Below, piece by piece: positions 11,606-22,410 of a DNA stretch of 64,000 nucleotides; positions within the stretch are counted from its first letter, which is position 1; every line of letters begins with the position of its first letter. A program made the position numbers and the translations under genes. This stretch comes from Vesta saturnalis (Eukaryota > Arthropoda > Insecta > Coleoptera > Lampyridae), in contig JARFJB010000889.1 in assembly GCA_036346205.1 (NCBI GenBank), positions 683,501 through 747,500 of the forward strand, in the 5' to 3' direction. A model generated the notes under the pieces. It was not told the DNA's origin, made no database searches, and saw only the letters and a list, made by a program, of their open reading frames with translations.

Positions 11606-12115
11606 TGTGGGTGCTTGCGTGCGTGCGTGTGAGTGTGGTTTGTGCGCGTGCATAATTATCCTAAAAAAAATTATTTCATTTCTTTTAATTTCCATTTTGT
11701 AAGTTGGAAGGTAGTGTGGTGCTCCACACAATATATTTGATATCTTATAGAAGCGGGCGGCCTTGGAATTTTTTAGATCAACATGTATTTATATCTATGA
11801 AGATTTAAACGTCATTCTGACATAGTATTGTTTTTGTTTTTACAATGTTACCTGTTTTCGTTATGAACATGTAATAGTTATCCTAAAAAAATTATAATCA
11901 AAATGATTTCATTTCTCTTAATTTTTTAAGTTAGCATCTACTATTATTAACCTCTTCCTGACCTGAAGTTTTAAATGTCTGTTTGACATAGATTATTGTT
12001 TTTGTTTTTACAATGTTGCCTATTTTCGTAGTGAACATAGTATAGAAGAGGTTGTATAATTATCCTAAAAAATGTTATTATAATTATTGCATTTCTTGCT
12101 GTGGAGTATTTGTGT
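11600..12115. repeat. Tandem copies of the dispersed repeat (copies 2-4) with GT/TGCG tract
   Basis: A short GTGTGGGTGCTTGCGTGCG tract (11600-11650) is followed by at least two full units and one partial unit of about 180-225 bp. Landmarks recur at 11655, 11880 and 12060 (ATTATCCTAAAAAA...ATTTCATTTCT) and at 11843 and 12011 (CAATGTT(A/G)CCT(G/A)TTTTCGT). The same unit occurs at 3780-3960 next to the large GT/TGCG block. No coding potential. Confidence 0.7.
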
Positions 12116-12388
12116 GCTAATTAATCCCCTATCTTTATTATAAACAAACTGGCGACCATTGATTCATTGTGACGTATGTTACCCTATATACCCTACACGT
12201 CAAGCCCACCCCTAACAACTGAGCTGTCGCTCACTTCTTAGGTGTTACATCTGTTTCTACTGCCATTTTCACCCGTAACAAGCTGAATGTCCCAATAACT
12301 CAAAGAAAGCCTAATAGAAACAACTCATACACTGATTAAACCAAATGTGATTGAACAGTATCTTTTCATATTATTGCTTTCCTTGCAG

Positions 12389-12540
12389 ACTCAATGGAAG
12401 GTTTAGATATTCAACCACCAGTTACCCCAAATGATCCTTATCCTAGCGATAACTCAAATGCAGATAAGGATTTTATTCCATCCTTTGGATCTGACTCGGA
12501 ATCTGCAAATGATTCAGTCAGTAAGAATAATGATCAAGGT
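12389..12540 (+). pseudogene. Exon-like acidic reading frame of unknown origin
   Basis: TTCCTTGCAG precedes the frame and AAG|GTATGT follows it, so it looks like a 150-bp internal or first exon. It encodes a short acidic Ser/Asp/Asn-rich peptide beginning MEGLDIQPPVTPNDPYPSDN. About 60 bp further, a Lys/Arg-rich stretch (KTLAKKRKRLQNKSKKG) appears, then stops. The composition resembles the N-terminal tails of several transposon and host proteins; I do not recognise the family. Confidence 0.3.
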
Positions 12541-12854
12541 ATGTTATCTTATCTCCTGTCCTCGATAACTTACTTATTTCTCTTTTATTTTACTTCTTAT
12601 TACTGGTAGTATTTTGCCAATTGATCAAAACATTGGCAAAGAAACGTAAACGATTACAAAATAAATCGAAAAAGGGGAGGCAAAAGCCAAAATATTGAGA
12701 GGGTCACAAATCCTGTACCAATAAAAAAAAATGCTGAAGTCCCACGAAGTAAACTCAAACTACACTGTAGTTACAGGCAGAAATACGATTCAAAAATAAC
12801 AATATATATTTAATGATTCTGGAAAAGATGTGCCCCTAGTCAACTCTTCTTGAT

Positions 12855-14510
12855 ACGCTATGAAACCAATTCATTTTCGGTACAAGCTCTTGGAATCGAT
12901 CATCAGTAGGTTTGATCTCAATAAGGCGACTGGCCCAGACGGTATCCCAGCTATTGTCTTAAAGAAATGTTCCCCCAAAATAGTACCAGTCCTATCTAAG
13001 CTCTATACGATCTCTATGTCTTCTGGGGAATTCCCTTCATCATGAAAGTTAGCAAATGTTCAACCTATTCCCAAAAAAGGCGATAAAACCGATCCCTCAA
13101 ACCACGACCAATTGCCATCACTTCCATTTTGTCTAAAATCATGGAAAAAGCCATCAATCATCAACTGCTCACGTTCCTTGAAACCAACAAACTCCTTAGT
13201 AACCACCAATATGGGCTTAGGCAAAGTCGTTCAACTGGTGATCTTTCATATGTGACCCAAGTTTGGAGTAATACAGTAGAGTAGTCCGGCGAAACAGCTG
13301 TAGTCGCTTTAGATATCTCAAAGGCATTTGACCAAGTTTGGCATAAGTGTTTACTTGCCAAACTCACCTCGTTTGGGTTAAATGATACGCTCATCAACTG
13401 GGTTTCTAGTTTTCTTGATAAAAGACGAATACGTGTCGTAGTTGATGGCTTTTTTCAAAAGAAGTTAGCATTAACGTGGGCGTACCACAGGGATCCGTTA
13501 TAGCGCCTACACTTTTTCTGCTGTACATAAATGACCTTATTTCTTCAACAACTAACCCCATCCATTGCTTTGCTGATGATAGAACTCTTCACTGTAGTTC
13601 ATCTTAGTCTACTCATAGTGATAATCCACCTTCTATCTCAAATCAAGAAATTAAAGCTGAAATGGCAAATTCAATGAACAAAGACATTCAACGTATTCTC
13701 CAATGAGGAAGCAAAAATATAGTTAAATTTAATGCTAACAAAACTCAGTGTTGCCTTGTGTACGCCAAAAAAGATCGATCATTTCCCGTTGTAAGTATGA
13801 ATGGCTCAGTTCTTAAATTTTCAGACTCTATTACTCTGTTGGGTATGACTGTATCTTCAAATCTCTCATGGGTTGACCAACTTCTGTCAGCTACCAAAAC
13901 AGCTGCTCGTAAAATAGGCTTTTTGTACAGATCTAAGCAGTACTTTACCTCTCGACAACTCCTTCTGCTGTAAGGCCCAAATTCGGCCTCGTCTGGAATA
14001 TAATTCTCACCTCTGGGTTAGTGCTCCCCAATACGCTCTCGATATCGTTGATCGTATTCAAAAGAGAGCAATTATGCTTATAAATGACCCGTCCTTAACT
14101 TCTCACATATAGTCCCTTGAACATAGAAGGATGGTTTCAGTTCATTCTTTGTATTATCGCTATTACAACGGCTATTGTGCTGCTGAATTACATTCTTTGA
14201 TACCATCTCGGGCTATCTTTGGGAGAAACACTCGGTTCGCTCATTCACATCATCAGTATGCAGTACAAATCTCCAATTGTCGTACCAAACGGGCGCAATC
14301 CACAATTTTCTACACGGCTTCTAAACTCTGGAATGATCTCCCTAGTTCCTGCTTTCCTCTCACTTATGATATGAGAAAATTTAAGGTAGCTGTTCATAGG
14401 CATCTATTGGCAATTCATTAACCCTCTATCCATCCTCCTATGTGTTCCTGAGTGCTTTAGCACGATAGGCCAAATTTAGCCTGCTCAGGTCCACAATCAT
14501 AAAAAAAAAT
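12855..14510 (+). pseudogene. Jockey-like non-LTR retrotransposon (LINE), 5'-truncated
   Basis: This is the reverse-transcriptase half of a LINE ORF2 with many stops. Seen in order: LNKATGPDGIPAIVLKK (palm block, about 12915), PKKGDKTDPSNH (13070), LDISKAFDQVWHK (first catalytic Asp, 13310), VGVPQGSVIAPTLFLLYIND (13480-13540), FADD (catalytic pair, 13570), then the C-terminal GFLYRSKQYFTSRQLLLL, IRPRLEYNSHLW, DRIQKRA and ASKLWNDLPSS blocks up to 14421. No endonuclease domain is present, as expected for a 5'-truncated copy. The 3' UTR ends in an A-run at about 14502. The same 3' end recurs at 21412. Assignment to the CR1/jockey group rests on these motifs. Confidence 0.88.
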
Positions 14511-14949
14511 AGTAACACTTGTTCCCACCAAGTCGAAGCAGAAAGGAACATAATGCGTGCAGAGGACAGTTAAATTATTTGTATTCCTTGCCTCTAAATA
14601 TTGGTAAAGGTACTAATATGATACAAGTTTGGTAAGTTAGGTAATATTCTGAAACACTTAATTGAAAAATTTAAATATAAACATCAGGCTGCTATCAATA
14701 TAACAGTTTGAGAAACGTATAAAGCCAACTATAGAATGAAATTTTAGTAAAGAATAACTAGGTCATTAAAAATCAAATATTGTTAAACTGCCTTAAAGAT
14801 GACAGATCAGAACACCCTCTAAACGGTCGAAGGCTAACAATGAAAAATGTCAGTCAATAAAAGACAAGTCGGGCAGTAAACATTCAGGATGTAGTACTGT
14901 TACTGCTATGGTAGACCTTCAAAAATTCTATACGGTCTCTTACGAATGG
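14511..14949. other. No recognised feature
   Basis: AT-rich sequence after the LINE 3' end. No open frame or repeat relationship noticed. Confidence 0.4.
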
Positions 14950-15420
14950 TCAATCTTTTTATTTATGCAAACTTTGGACGCTGAATTTAACCATATTCGA
15001 ACACCGCTCATAATATGATCTGCAATGAAATCATTGGACAACGTGGTGAGAACGAAGTTGGGTCCTGTATCATAAAATGGGCCACATACTTTTTGCCTCA
15101 TTCAGTTCAAAATTTTAAAATAGTTCTGATAAAAATGTGGATTTTGAGACAATGTCCACAAATAAACGTGATTAATTACAAATTTCTCTTGAAAGGCCAC
15201 ACTCATATGGTACATTCCATAATCGGAAGAAAGAGATCAAACTTAAAGAAATAATAGTTCCGAAAGATGGGGCAAAGTTTACAAGGGCTTGCAATAGCAG
15301 AATCAAATTCAATGTACATGAAATGGTGTTTTTCGATTTCAGAAATTTATCCGTTTTAATATTCTCCTTAACAGAAAAAAAAATACAAGTGGAGAAATAT
15401 TGAGTATTCAAAAATTAGTT
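14950..15420 (+). pseudogene. Decayed fragment of an unnamed insect transposon-associated ORF
   Basis: In mixed frames the plus strand gives LDNVVRTKLGP, then SVQNFKIVLIKM...ITNF(L)LKGHTHMVHSIIGRKRS (15105-15240), WGKVYKGLQ (15270) and IQCT-NGVFRFQ. The string LKGHTHM...SII followed by a K-rich stretch and a W-x-x-L-x-x-x-C-like segment matches, from memory, a recurrent family of uncharacterised insect proteins that often sit in repeats. Function is not known to me. The fragment is too decayed for a confident domain call. Confidence 0.35.
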
Positions 15421-16290
15421 TAGCTTCAAGTAAAACGAGACACTACAGGAGTGCTATATTGTAAAGCTAACTTTAGTCAAGAAGCTTTTCTTTAGATTAA
15501 TGTGATGAGGAATCAAAGATTGCCAGTCTCCTGGTCTGAAGCTTTACCTATTGTCAGAATAACCCAATGTGCGATAACACCTGACAAATACAAACACCCT
15601 CAGACGCTACTGCAGCGGATTTCAGTTTTCATTAGTCGTAAGACTACAGAATCAGCCCAAGATTACCCAGAAGGTGATTCCGAAAGCACTCAATAAAGTT
15701 GGAACATCTAATAGTGTTCCCTACCCGAGGGGTAAACCACTAGTGCATATTGTACGCGGTGCCAGATATGGTAGATACTAATGGATGTGTACAGATATTT
15801 CCGGTTATGTATGGATTTTCGAGGATATTTGGATATTTTGGACCTTTTCTGGATATTATATTTGGATACGTTTGGAATTTTTCCTAAATTTGCGCATGTG
15901 CAAGAGTAACGGATGTTAATTATTACCAGTAGGTAACCGTTTCTTCTATGTTGGATTATTTCACAAGAGGTAGTGTAAATTACACTCAATTTCCACACAG
16001 ATGGAGTGTGTATAATCAAAATCTGATTAATCACATTTAATTACGATTGTGGCCCTTTTTTCTACACTTCCAAATATCTATTATAATAATCTTATTCATA
16101 CTGCAAACCCTTGTATGAGTCAAAAGGTGGGACAATTTTAGACAAATTTGTATCAAGAAAATAATGCATCTGTTTTTTTCAATTATTTATTATGCACAAG
16201 CACTAGGATAATCTCTTAGACGAGCTATCGGATGGGATGAAAAGAAAAACCAACATGTGTTCGAGTTTTAAAATCATGTGATATACATCT
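15421..16290. other. Uncharacterised stretch with a short GGATATTT-rich patch
   Basis: A 64-codon frame (15502-15696) has no recognisable motif and could be the end of the preceding decayed ORF. Around 15795-15870 the pentamer GGATA recurs several times. Otherwise no feature. Confidence 0.3.
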
Positions 16291-17830
16291 TCCTTTATAC
16301 CTACAAAACCTCCCAAAATATGCCGGTTACGACAATCAATTTTTCTTATCTAAATTGCTATCGGGTTTAATTGAAAATGAAAACCCGGAACATTTTTGCG
16401 GAATACATAAGAATATCGCAAAATTCAAAATTGTACCAGGATATAGAAAGCTCTTGTTAGAAATGGCTACCCAATCATACGAATTATATAACAAGAGAAA
16501 GCTCCAAACTCTCCAGGAAAATTCATTTACGGAACCATTACAAAAAAAAACAAGGGCTATTTCAGATAAAGAACCAGAAATGAACGCAGAGTTGAGCGAA
16601 AACATTAGGCAGAATCAAATCACCTGTTTAAAGCGTTTATTCCAAAACCACTCAAAATCGGAAATAGTAAATTCAGATGTATTGTCAAAACTGGAAACAC
16701 TAACTGTAACAATTTCTACTAATGGGGTCGCGGGAAATGTTTTGTGCCTACTTATCTCAATAAAGATAAAGGTTACTAAAGTGAAGCAGAAAGATGGCTA
16801 CAAAACAAGATGGTTTTGTGGGAATTTCCATAACTACGTGAAAACGTTTCACTTAGACAATATTAACAAGACCACTTCAGATAAATTCCAGTCCCAAACT
16901 TGAACTAACTTCTTCAAAATACGGGACAGAACGGAAAGTGTATCTGCTGAGGTGCAGTACAACATAAGTACACCGATTTTAGGTATTCTGTATCAGCAAG
17001 GGTTACGAAAAATCTTCAAAATGTGCAAAATAATTCGTTAATTCCTAATTACTATCCAATTTTTGATAAGATATATGTTGTTTTAACAAAGAATGAAGTA
17101 TTGCGTAAAACCCTTTACAAAAAAATTAATAAAACTGAAAATTTTCATGTCACCTCTCAAAAAATGTAAGCACAATGCTTCATCTCCTATTGACATTCAC
17201 CCTCAGTATTTAAAAACGCAGAAGCTCGTCAGGGAATAGGTGTATTGAGAGCCTTAAAACGTTCGCTACATCATTATACTTATTGTGTGGCCGCCTAGCG
17301 TAGTGAATGCTTCTAACGAACTTATCAGCTGCGCTCCCGTCTATCTCAGCTGTGCAAAGAAAATTAAGCGACAATGAGAAAATCGAGGAATTGAGATTTC
17401 GACGACTGAAGACATTTTTGGTTGAAAGGGAATATCTATTGCATGTGTGGATCTCGGAGGATCAAACTGCAATTACTGGAGCTGCAGAAACCGATGCCCT
17501 TACTAACAGAATTGTAGAATTTAGTACTCCCTTTGATCGTCATGTGTGCCCAAGGATAAATTCATTTACTGCATCTGCTAAAACTCTTAAAATTTACTTT
17601 CAAAACGAAGTCATTGCTAATAACTCTTACATTATTCTAGCCCAGTCACTTGTAAGGAACTCGTTTTCATTTACTCTATGTGTGTTCGCTTCCAATAACA
17701 AATTCACGCATCAGAATATCTTGGATAGATGGCTTTTTATCGAAGACGAAGCGAAAAAGAACGATGTTATTGTAGAAGAGTTCTCTTCTGATGGAGATCC
17801 TCGAATATTCAAAGCAATGAAAATAAATTA
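16290..17830 (+). pseudogene. Unnamed large element ORF, 5' part, interrupted by a Tc1-like element
   Basis: Two main frames: 16290-16903 (before the first alternative start it reads YLQNLPKYAGYDNQFFLS, then a Lys-rich linker with ENIRQNQITCLKRLF) and 17307-17849 (NEKIEELRFRRLKTFL, ITGAAETDALTNRIVEFS, ANNSYIILAQSL, FTLCVFASNNKF, and EEFSSDGDPRIFKAMKINY at the end). The last motif, SSDGDxRxxKAM, could hold a catalytic aspartate of an RNase-H-like fold, but that is a guess. The frame runs into the Tc1-like element at 17831, and a matching continuation exists at 19650-20540. From memory this resembles uncharacterised proteins repeated in insects and cnidarians; I cannot name the family. The region 16904-17306 between the frames has stops but belongs to the same unit. 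Confidence 0.55.
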
Positions 17831-18890
17831 TACTGGCCGCCATAAATAAATGAACACGCAGTAAACGCTGATGAATTCCAATGAAATTTTCAGAAAACGC
17901 GTATTTTATTTTTATTAATAAACGATGAAAATTTTAGCAAGATAAAAATATTGTTAACACTAATAATGCGTAGATCCTCTTCTGTTTCTCACACATTCAG
18001 CTAGCCGATTAGACATAGTTGAAATGAGTGAATCTATGCTAACCTGAGGTATGCTATCCCACGCTTCTAAAGTCCATTGTTGAAGGGCATCTACATTGCT
18101 TTATTTTCCATCCTACCATATCCCACAAATGTTCGATTGGCGATAAGTCTGGCGAACGAGAAAGCCATGGAAGCAGATCAATGTTAGCAGTATTTAGAAA
18201 CTCCATAGCAATCCTTGCGTTATGCGGCAGCGCATTATCTTACCAGTATTACCAGTAATACTGGTTCAAGAACGATGTTAATGTACCGATTTGCATTTAA
18301 TGCTCCCTCAATAAGTACAGAGGAGATCTGCTTCCATGCAGATAGCTCTCCACACCATCTCTAACGATGACTTGATTCCATTGCACATTCCAATGCAACC
18401 TCTCGATACACCATTGCCGCCATACATGGCGGCAATGGCGTGAAGTTAGAGGTAAACAAACCAATGGTCGTTATAATCTAAGCCCAAAAGATCGAATTCT
18501 TCGATATGTCGCATAATGAAATTGTGGAAACACTCCGTCCCACGCGAGCGGCAACATCACGAATTGATAATCCGGCTTCTCGCAGACCCATTATTCTACC
18601 ACGTTCCAACTCGGTTAACTGATGGAAATTTGCATGATGTCGTACAGGAGGCATTATTTCAACTTTAATGTATTTCTTATTAAGCTTATAAATATGCTTA
18701 ACATTGTCACTTAAGTAACTAATGTCAAATGGAAAGGAAAAGTTTTTGTTTCATTGTCGATGATTACTTGATTAATCTCCATTGTATCTTGCTGAAATTT
18801 TCATCGCTCTTAATAGGAATAAAATACACGTTTTTTTCATTAAAATACATCAGCATTTACTGGGTGTTCATTTATTTATGGTGGTCAGTG
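17831..18890 (-). mobile_element. Tc1-like transposon, full length with intact TIRs
   Basis: The right end (18890, read inward on the minus strand) is CACTGACCACCATAAATAAA and the left end is TACTGGCCGCCATAAATAAA. The inverted repeats continue for about 45 bp to AAACGCTGATG / AAATGCTGATG. TA dinucleotides at 17829-17830 and 18891-18892 fit the standard target duplication. Total length is 1060 bp, typical for Tc1. It is inserted into the unnamed large ORF: the target protein frame reads into the left TIR. Confidence 0.92.
17960..18654 (-). pseudogene. Tc1-like transposase, heavily decayed
   Basis: The minus-strand frame starts at an ATG complementary to 18652-18654 and gives a clear paired-like helix-turn-helix: MPPVRHHANFHQLTELERGR followed by GLREAGLSIRDVAARVGRS. 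Stops follow. Further on are ALNANRYINIVLEPVLL, a degraded DNALPHNA-like second catalytic block, LPWLSRSPDLSPIEHLWDM (third catalytic block, near 18120-18170) and the ending SNRLAECVRNRRGSTHY before a stop at 17960-17962. The first catalytic region is shortened. The product would be inactive. Confidence 0.88.
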
Positions 18891-18987
18891 TATTATAAGA
18901 TTTTGTTATGAACGAATAAGTTCAAAAGTAAATATGTAATTAAAAATTATTATTAATTTTGTTAAACACTTAATAAATAAAAAGTTT

Positions 18988-19060
18988 ACATCGAGTAGGA
19001 TTTGAACCTACGACATCTACTTTGCTGTAGTAGCGCTCTAACGAACTGAGCTATCGAGAT
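18988..19060 (-). tRNA. tRNA-like sequence, anticodon AGC position (copy 1)
   Basis: Exactly 73 nt. Acceptor ATCTCGA / TCGATGT (6 of 7 pairs), D-stem GCTC/GAGC, anticodon stem CTACT/AGTAG around loop ACAGCAA, T-stem GTAGG/CCTAC around TTCAAAT. The internal Pol III promoter looks intact: A-box TAGCTCAGTTCG and a perfect B-box GGTTCAAATCC. The loop would read AGC (alanine), but position 33 is C instead of U, and the G3:U70 pair that marks alanine tRNAs is absent. A tRNA-derived repeat or pseudogene is therefore more likely than a working tRNA-Ala gene. Confidence 0.55.
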
Positions 19061-19452
19061 ACAAGCCCCAATCGATGTAAATTTTGTATTTATGTATGTA
19101 GAACTGATGTAAATTCTAAATATAATGGTAGTTCGGTCAAGTTACTTATTTTAATGAAATGTGAGCCTGTAATATCTCAAGGATTCATATATACCAAAGC
19201 AACTCGACTAATGTTAAATTATAAGTTTTTGTTATGAACGAACAAGTTCAATAGTAAATACGCAATCAAAAATTATTACTAATTTTATTAAATACATAAA
19301 TTAAAAGTTTAATTTAGCAATAGTCAAGATGCTTTGGTATGTGTGAATCTTTGCGATATTGCAGGCTCACATTTCATTAATATAAGTAATATTTAGAATT
19401 TACATCAGTTTTGCATACATAAAGACAAAATTTGCATCGGTTGGGGGTTTGT

Positions 19453-19525
19453 ATCTTCATAGCTCAGTTGGTTAGAACGCTACTCTAGCAAAGTAGACGT
19501 CGTAGGTTTAAATTCTACTCGAGGT
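19453..19525 (+). tRNA. tRNA-like sequence, anticodon AGC position (copy 2)
   Basis: Also exactly 73 nt and in the opposite orientation to copy 1. Acceptor ATCTTCA / TCGAGGT has one mismatch and two G-T pairs. The D-arm is GCTC...GAAC, the anticodon stem CTACT/AGTAG with loop CTAGCAA (U33 present, AGC at 34-36), and the T-arm GTAGG-TTTAAAT-TCTAC. The B-box has decayed to GGTTTAAATTC. It also lacks G3:U70. Copies 1 and 2 differ at about a tenth of positions, mostly as paired or wobble-tolerant changes. Confidence 0.5.
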
Positions 19526-19599
19526 AAACTTTTTATTTGTGTATCTAATGAAATTAATAAGAATTTTCAATGAAAATAAAATCATATTTCACCTGCAAT

Positions 19600-20560
19600 C
19601 AAGATAGTTTGCCAAATTATGAATTGCTTCAGATGGGGTCTTCTCACAACAAATCAATATATATACACAGTTCACATTAAAATGAAGCTAAGAACAAGGT
19701 TGCTAAAACCTTCTATCGTTCTGCCGATGGGAAACTTCCTAGTTTCAACCGTACATTTAAAATTACTCAGCTCAATTTCAAAATAAACATTTTGTAACAG
19801 AGAGCGATATTAGTCCAACTGATAAGAAGAATTTCCGGTTAGTGGAAAAAATTAGTAATCAAATTGTAACGGATCCCTTGAAAGAATACCTACAGGAAGT
19901 GAGGATACTGTTACATATCTAACAGTTACGAGGTATATTTTGGAACCTTTCCTTAAAGAAAACCTAAACGTTTCAGATCGAATCTACAAAATTTGGTTTT
20001 CTGTCTTCTTTCTAAGGAAAGCACATAACGATGGAGTAAGTTTCACATTTCCCAGAGAACGTAATAGAATATTAGGGCTGTTTACGGACAAGTCTGAAGC
20101 TTTGGCAGACAAGTTTCAGCATGATTTTCAATTAAACACCGATGACGAGAAAGTGATAGAAATATGTAAAAAAGACGCACTTCGCTTAGCCAATAATTTA
20201 GGTATTATCGTCCAGAACAACAGTTTTTCTTTAAATATACGACCTAGTGGCATTTATAAAGATCTAAATCAAATTGAAGAAGCTCGAGGGAAGTGAAAAA
20301 GAAGCTCAAAGAATGTTGAAAAGTACGCAAATGATTATCTGCAGAGCACAGTGAAGCGGATACCAGTGAAGAGGTATCGTTTCAACAGAGTGACGCGAGC
20401 GTTACAGAGCTTCAGGAATTAGCTAATGAATTAAACCTTGAAACTGGTTAGAATTTAAGAGATTATTCAGATTCCATACTCTTCCGTACTCTACAGAAAA
20501 CAGATATTTGGAAAAAGGGACTTAACATAGATAAAAAGTATAAAGGACTGAAACGCAACA
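19600..20560 (+). pseudogene. Unnamed large element ORF, 3' part (continuation of 16290-17830)
   Basis: Seen in order: TVHIKMKLRTRLLKPSIVLP then MGNFLVSTVHLK (19668-19760), SPTDKKNFRLVEKISNQIV (19815), the frame 19940-20296 with LNVSDRIYKIWFSVFFLRKA and KKDALRLANNLGI, and an acidic tail to about 20560. The motifs TKLRTRLLKPS...LPMG and SDRIYKIW belong, from memory, to the C-terminal half of the same uncharacterised family as 16290-17830. The two halves are separated by the Tc1-like element and the tRNA-like inverted repeat. Several stops and frameshifts are present. Confidence 0.5.
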
Positions 20561-20589
20561 ATTGCAACATGACTGGTTTTCCCGAAAAA

Positions 20590-21190
20590 AAAGCAATCAT
20601 TATCTTTGAAACGCTCCGCTCGCGTATCACTTATGTTGGTTTACGTTCATTTCGGAGCACCCATACAGATGATTGCTGTTTAGTTTCAGGCTCATATGAA
20701 TATATCCATGTAATATGTAATTGAACGACCATGGTAAAATTCTTTAAGCATTCCCTTGCATCACTTGACACGTGCTTTTTTTGAGCTTCTCTCAGATTGT
20801 GAGGGATCCAACGACTACAAAGCTTATTGATTATTAAATGTTGTTTCAGAATGTTACGTATTTGTTTCGCGGCAATGCCTAAGGATGCCTGGATCTAAAA
20901 ATATGTTGCATGTCGATCTGATAAAATCATTTCACGCACAGCTTCAATATTTTTTGCGACAACAGAAGTGCAAGGTAGACTCTCGCGAAAATCGTCATCA
21001 AAAGTAGATCTTCCACATTTGATTTCTGTGAACCATTTTTAGACCATCGTTTAGGATGGCGCTTCATTACCAAACAACAACTTTAGATTTTCCATAATTG
21101 CAGTGCGTTAAACCGTATCGAAAGTAATAAAAAATCATCACTTGAAAATCAACGACTCGCAATATCAATTTTTTCACAAACTTACCACCA
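20590..21190 (-). pseudogene. mariner transposase remnant
   Basis: In minus-strand frames: the N-terminal KRHPKRWSKNG region, SVVAKNIEAVREMILSDRHA with the helix-turn-helix, LGIAAKQIRNILKQHL, LCSRWIPHNLREAQKKH, then TWIYSYEPETKQQSSVWV near 20660-20720, which is the first catalytic block (usually W-x-Y-x-Y-DPETK). The catalytic Asp in that block reads Glu here. The element stops soon after, so the C-terminal DD34D part is missing. The segment 21100-21190, rich in CGATACGGTTT-type sequence on the minus strand, probably belongs to its 5' end. Confidence 0.8.
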
Positions 21191-21411
21191 TTAAAATCCT
21201 ACAGTGAATGAAACTGCTCTGTTTACAATCATAATATCAGTCGTACTAATGGTATAAAATGTCAAATTTTACGATTGTGCCAATTGCAGAACTTTAGCAT
21301 TGCAAGGAGTACATGATTCCACGAACGTTAGCGTACCTGCAAAGTTTTTATTTCGTACAGATATGTTAATGATACATCTGTCCAGTAGTGAAAGCTTTAT
21401 ATTTGGGCAGT

Positions 21412-21498
21412 CAAACATACTCTCTCCATACTTTTATGTGTTCCTGAGTAATCTAGCACATTAAACCAAATTTAGCCTGTTCAGTGTCACAATTATTG
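21412..21498 (+). repeat. 3' end fragment of the same LINE family as 12855-14510
   Basis: TATGTGTTCCTGAGTAATCT...AAACCAAATTTAGCCTGTTCAG followed by TCACAATTAT matches the 3' UTR at 14435-14500 (TATGTGTTCCTGAGTGCTTT...GGCCAAATTTAGCCTGCTCAG). Only the last 80-90 bp remain, as is common after target-primed reverse transcription that aborts early. Confidence 0.75.
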
Positions 21499-21835
21499 GA
21501 GACAAAGATAAAATTAGCAATTTTAACATGTTCTAGTATTTGAACCATCCGATTAGAATTAAATTAGCTGTCTAACGAATGCTTGTAATTCAAGCAAAAC
21601 TAAGAAAGAGATTGAAGGGCAGCAAAGTTGCATCTACACAGGCCCCTTGCACCTAAGGGGGTTCTTTTTGGGCACTTAAGTGGTTTTCAATTATTGGGAA
21701 GGGTCACCGCTTTTTTACCTTCCGACCTACATAATCACATAAAGGTTATGCAATCGACATCGTTTCACTATCGCTAAATCGACATATTACCTCATTTTGC
21801 GACGTTAGACAAAGTTTCGCCGACATCGACCAATA
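21499..21835. other. No recognised feature
   Basis: Mixed-composition sequence, slightly less AT-rich, before the compound microsatellite. No coding motif noticed. Confidence 0.35.
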
Positions 21836-21865
21836 TGCCCGCGCGCGTGCGTGTGTTTGTGTTTG

Positions 21866-21940
<75 letters not shown>

Positions 21941-21957
21941 CACCACACACACGCACG

Positions 21958-22048
<91 letters not shown>

Positions 22049-22105
22049 ACACACACACTCACACCACACACACACTCACACTACACACACATCACACTCA
22101 CCACA

Positions 22106-22147
<42 letters not shown>

Positions 22148-22410
22148 ACTCACACTCACACTCACACTCACACTCACACTCACACTCACACTCACACTCA
22201 CACTCACACCACACACACCACACCACACGCACACGCACACGCACACGCACACGCACACGCACCACGACACACGCACACGCACACGCACACGCACACGCAC
22301 ACGCACACGCACACGCACACGCACACGCACACGCACACGCACACGCACACGCACACGCAGACCCAGACGCAGACGCAGACGCAGATGCAGACGCAGACAC
22401 AGACACATGA
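21836..22410. repeat. Compound microsatellite (TA)n-(CA)n-(CACACT)n-(CACACG)n-(GACGCA)n
   Basis: Order: GCGCGTGCG start, TA tract 21868-21937, CA tract with CACA slips to about 22140, CACACT hexamers 22141-22206, CACACG hexamers 22227-22358, then GACGCA/GACACA to 22407. The step-wise change of unit suggests successive expansion of point variants. Long frames across it (Thr-His, Arg-Val, Ala-Cys) are translations of the repeat, not genes. Confidence 0.95.

Larger units (their letters stand above)
18897..19562. repeat. Inverted repeat with tRNA-like sequences in both arms
   Basis: The left arm 18945-19205 is largely the reverse complement of the right arm 19318-19562. Each arm contains a 73-nt tRNA-like segment, a stretch matching ACATCAGTTTTGCATACAT and a stretch matching AGCCTGTAATATCTCAAGG. 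In addition, an outer segment, TTTTGTTATGAACGAATAAG (18896-18985), recurs in direct orientation between the arms at 19226-19312. The order is A-B(tRNA)-C-A'-C'-B'. The block sits between the Tc1-like element and the continuation of the unnamed large ORF, so it too is an insertion. Confidence 0.75.

Noticed and set aside
18988..19060. A functional alanine tRNA gene
   Set aside because: The G3:U70 identity pair and U33 are missing and the sequence lies in a repeat; kept only as tRNA-like.
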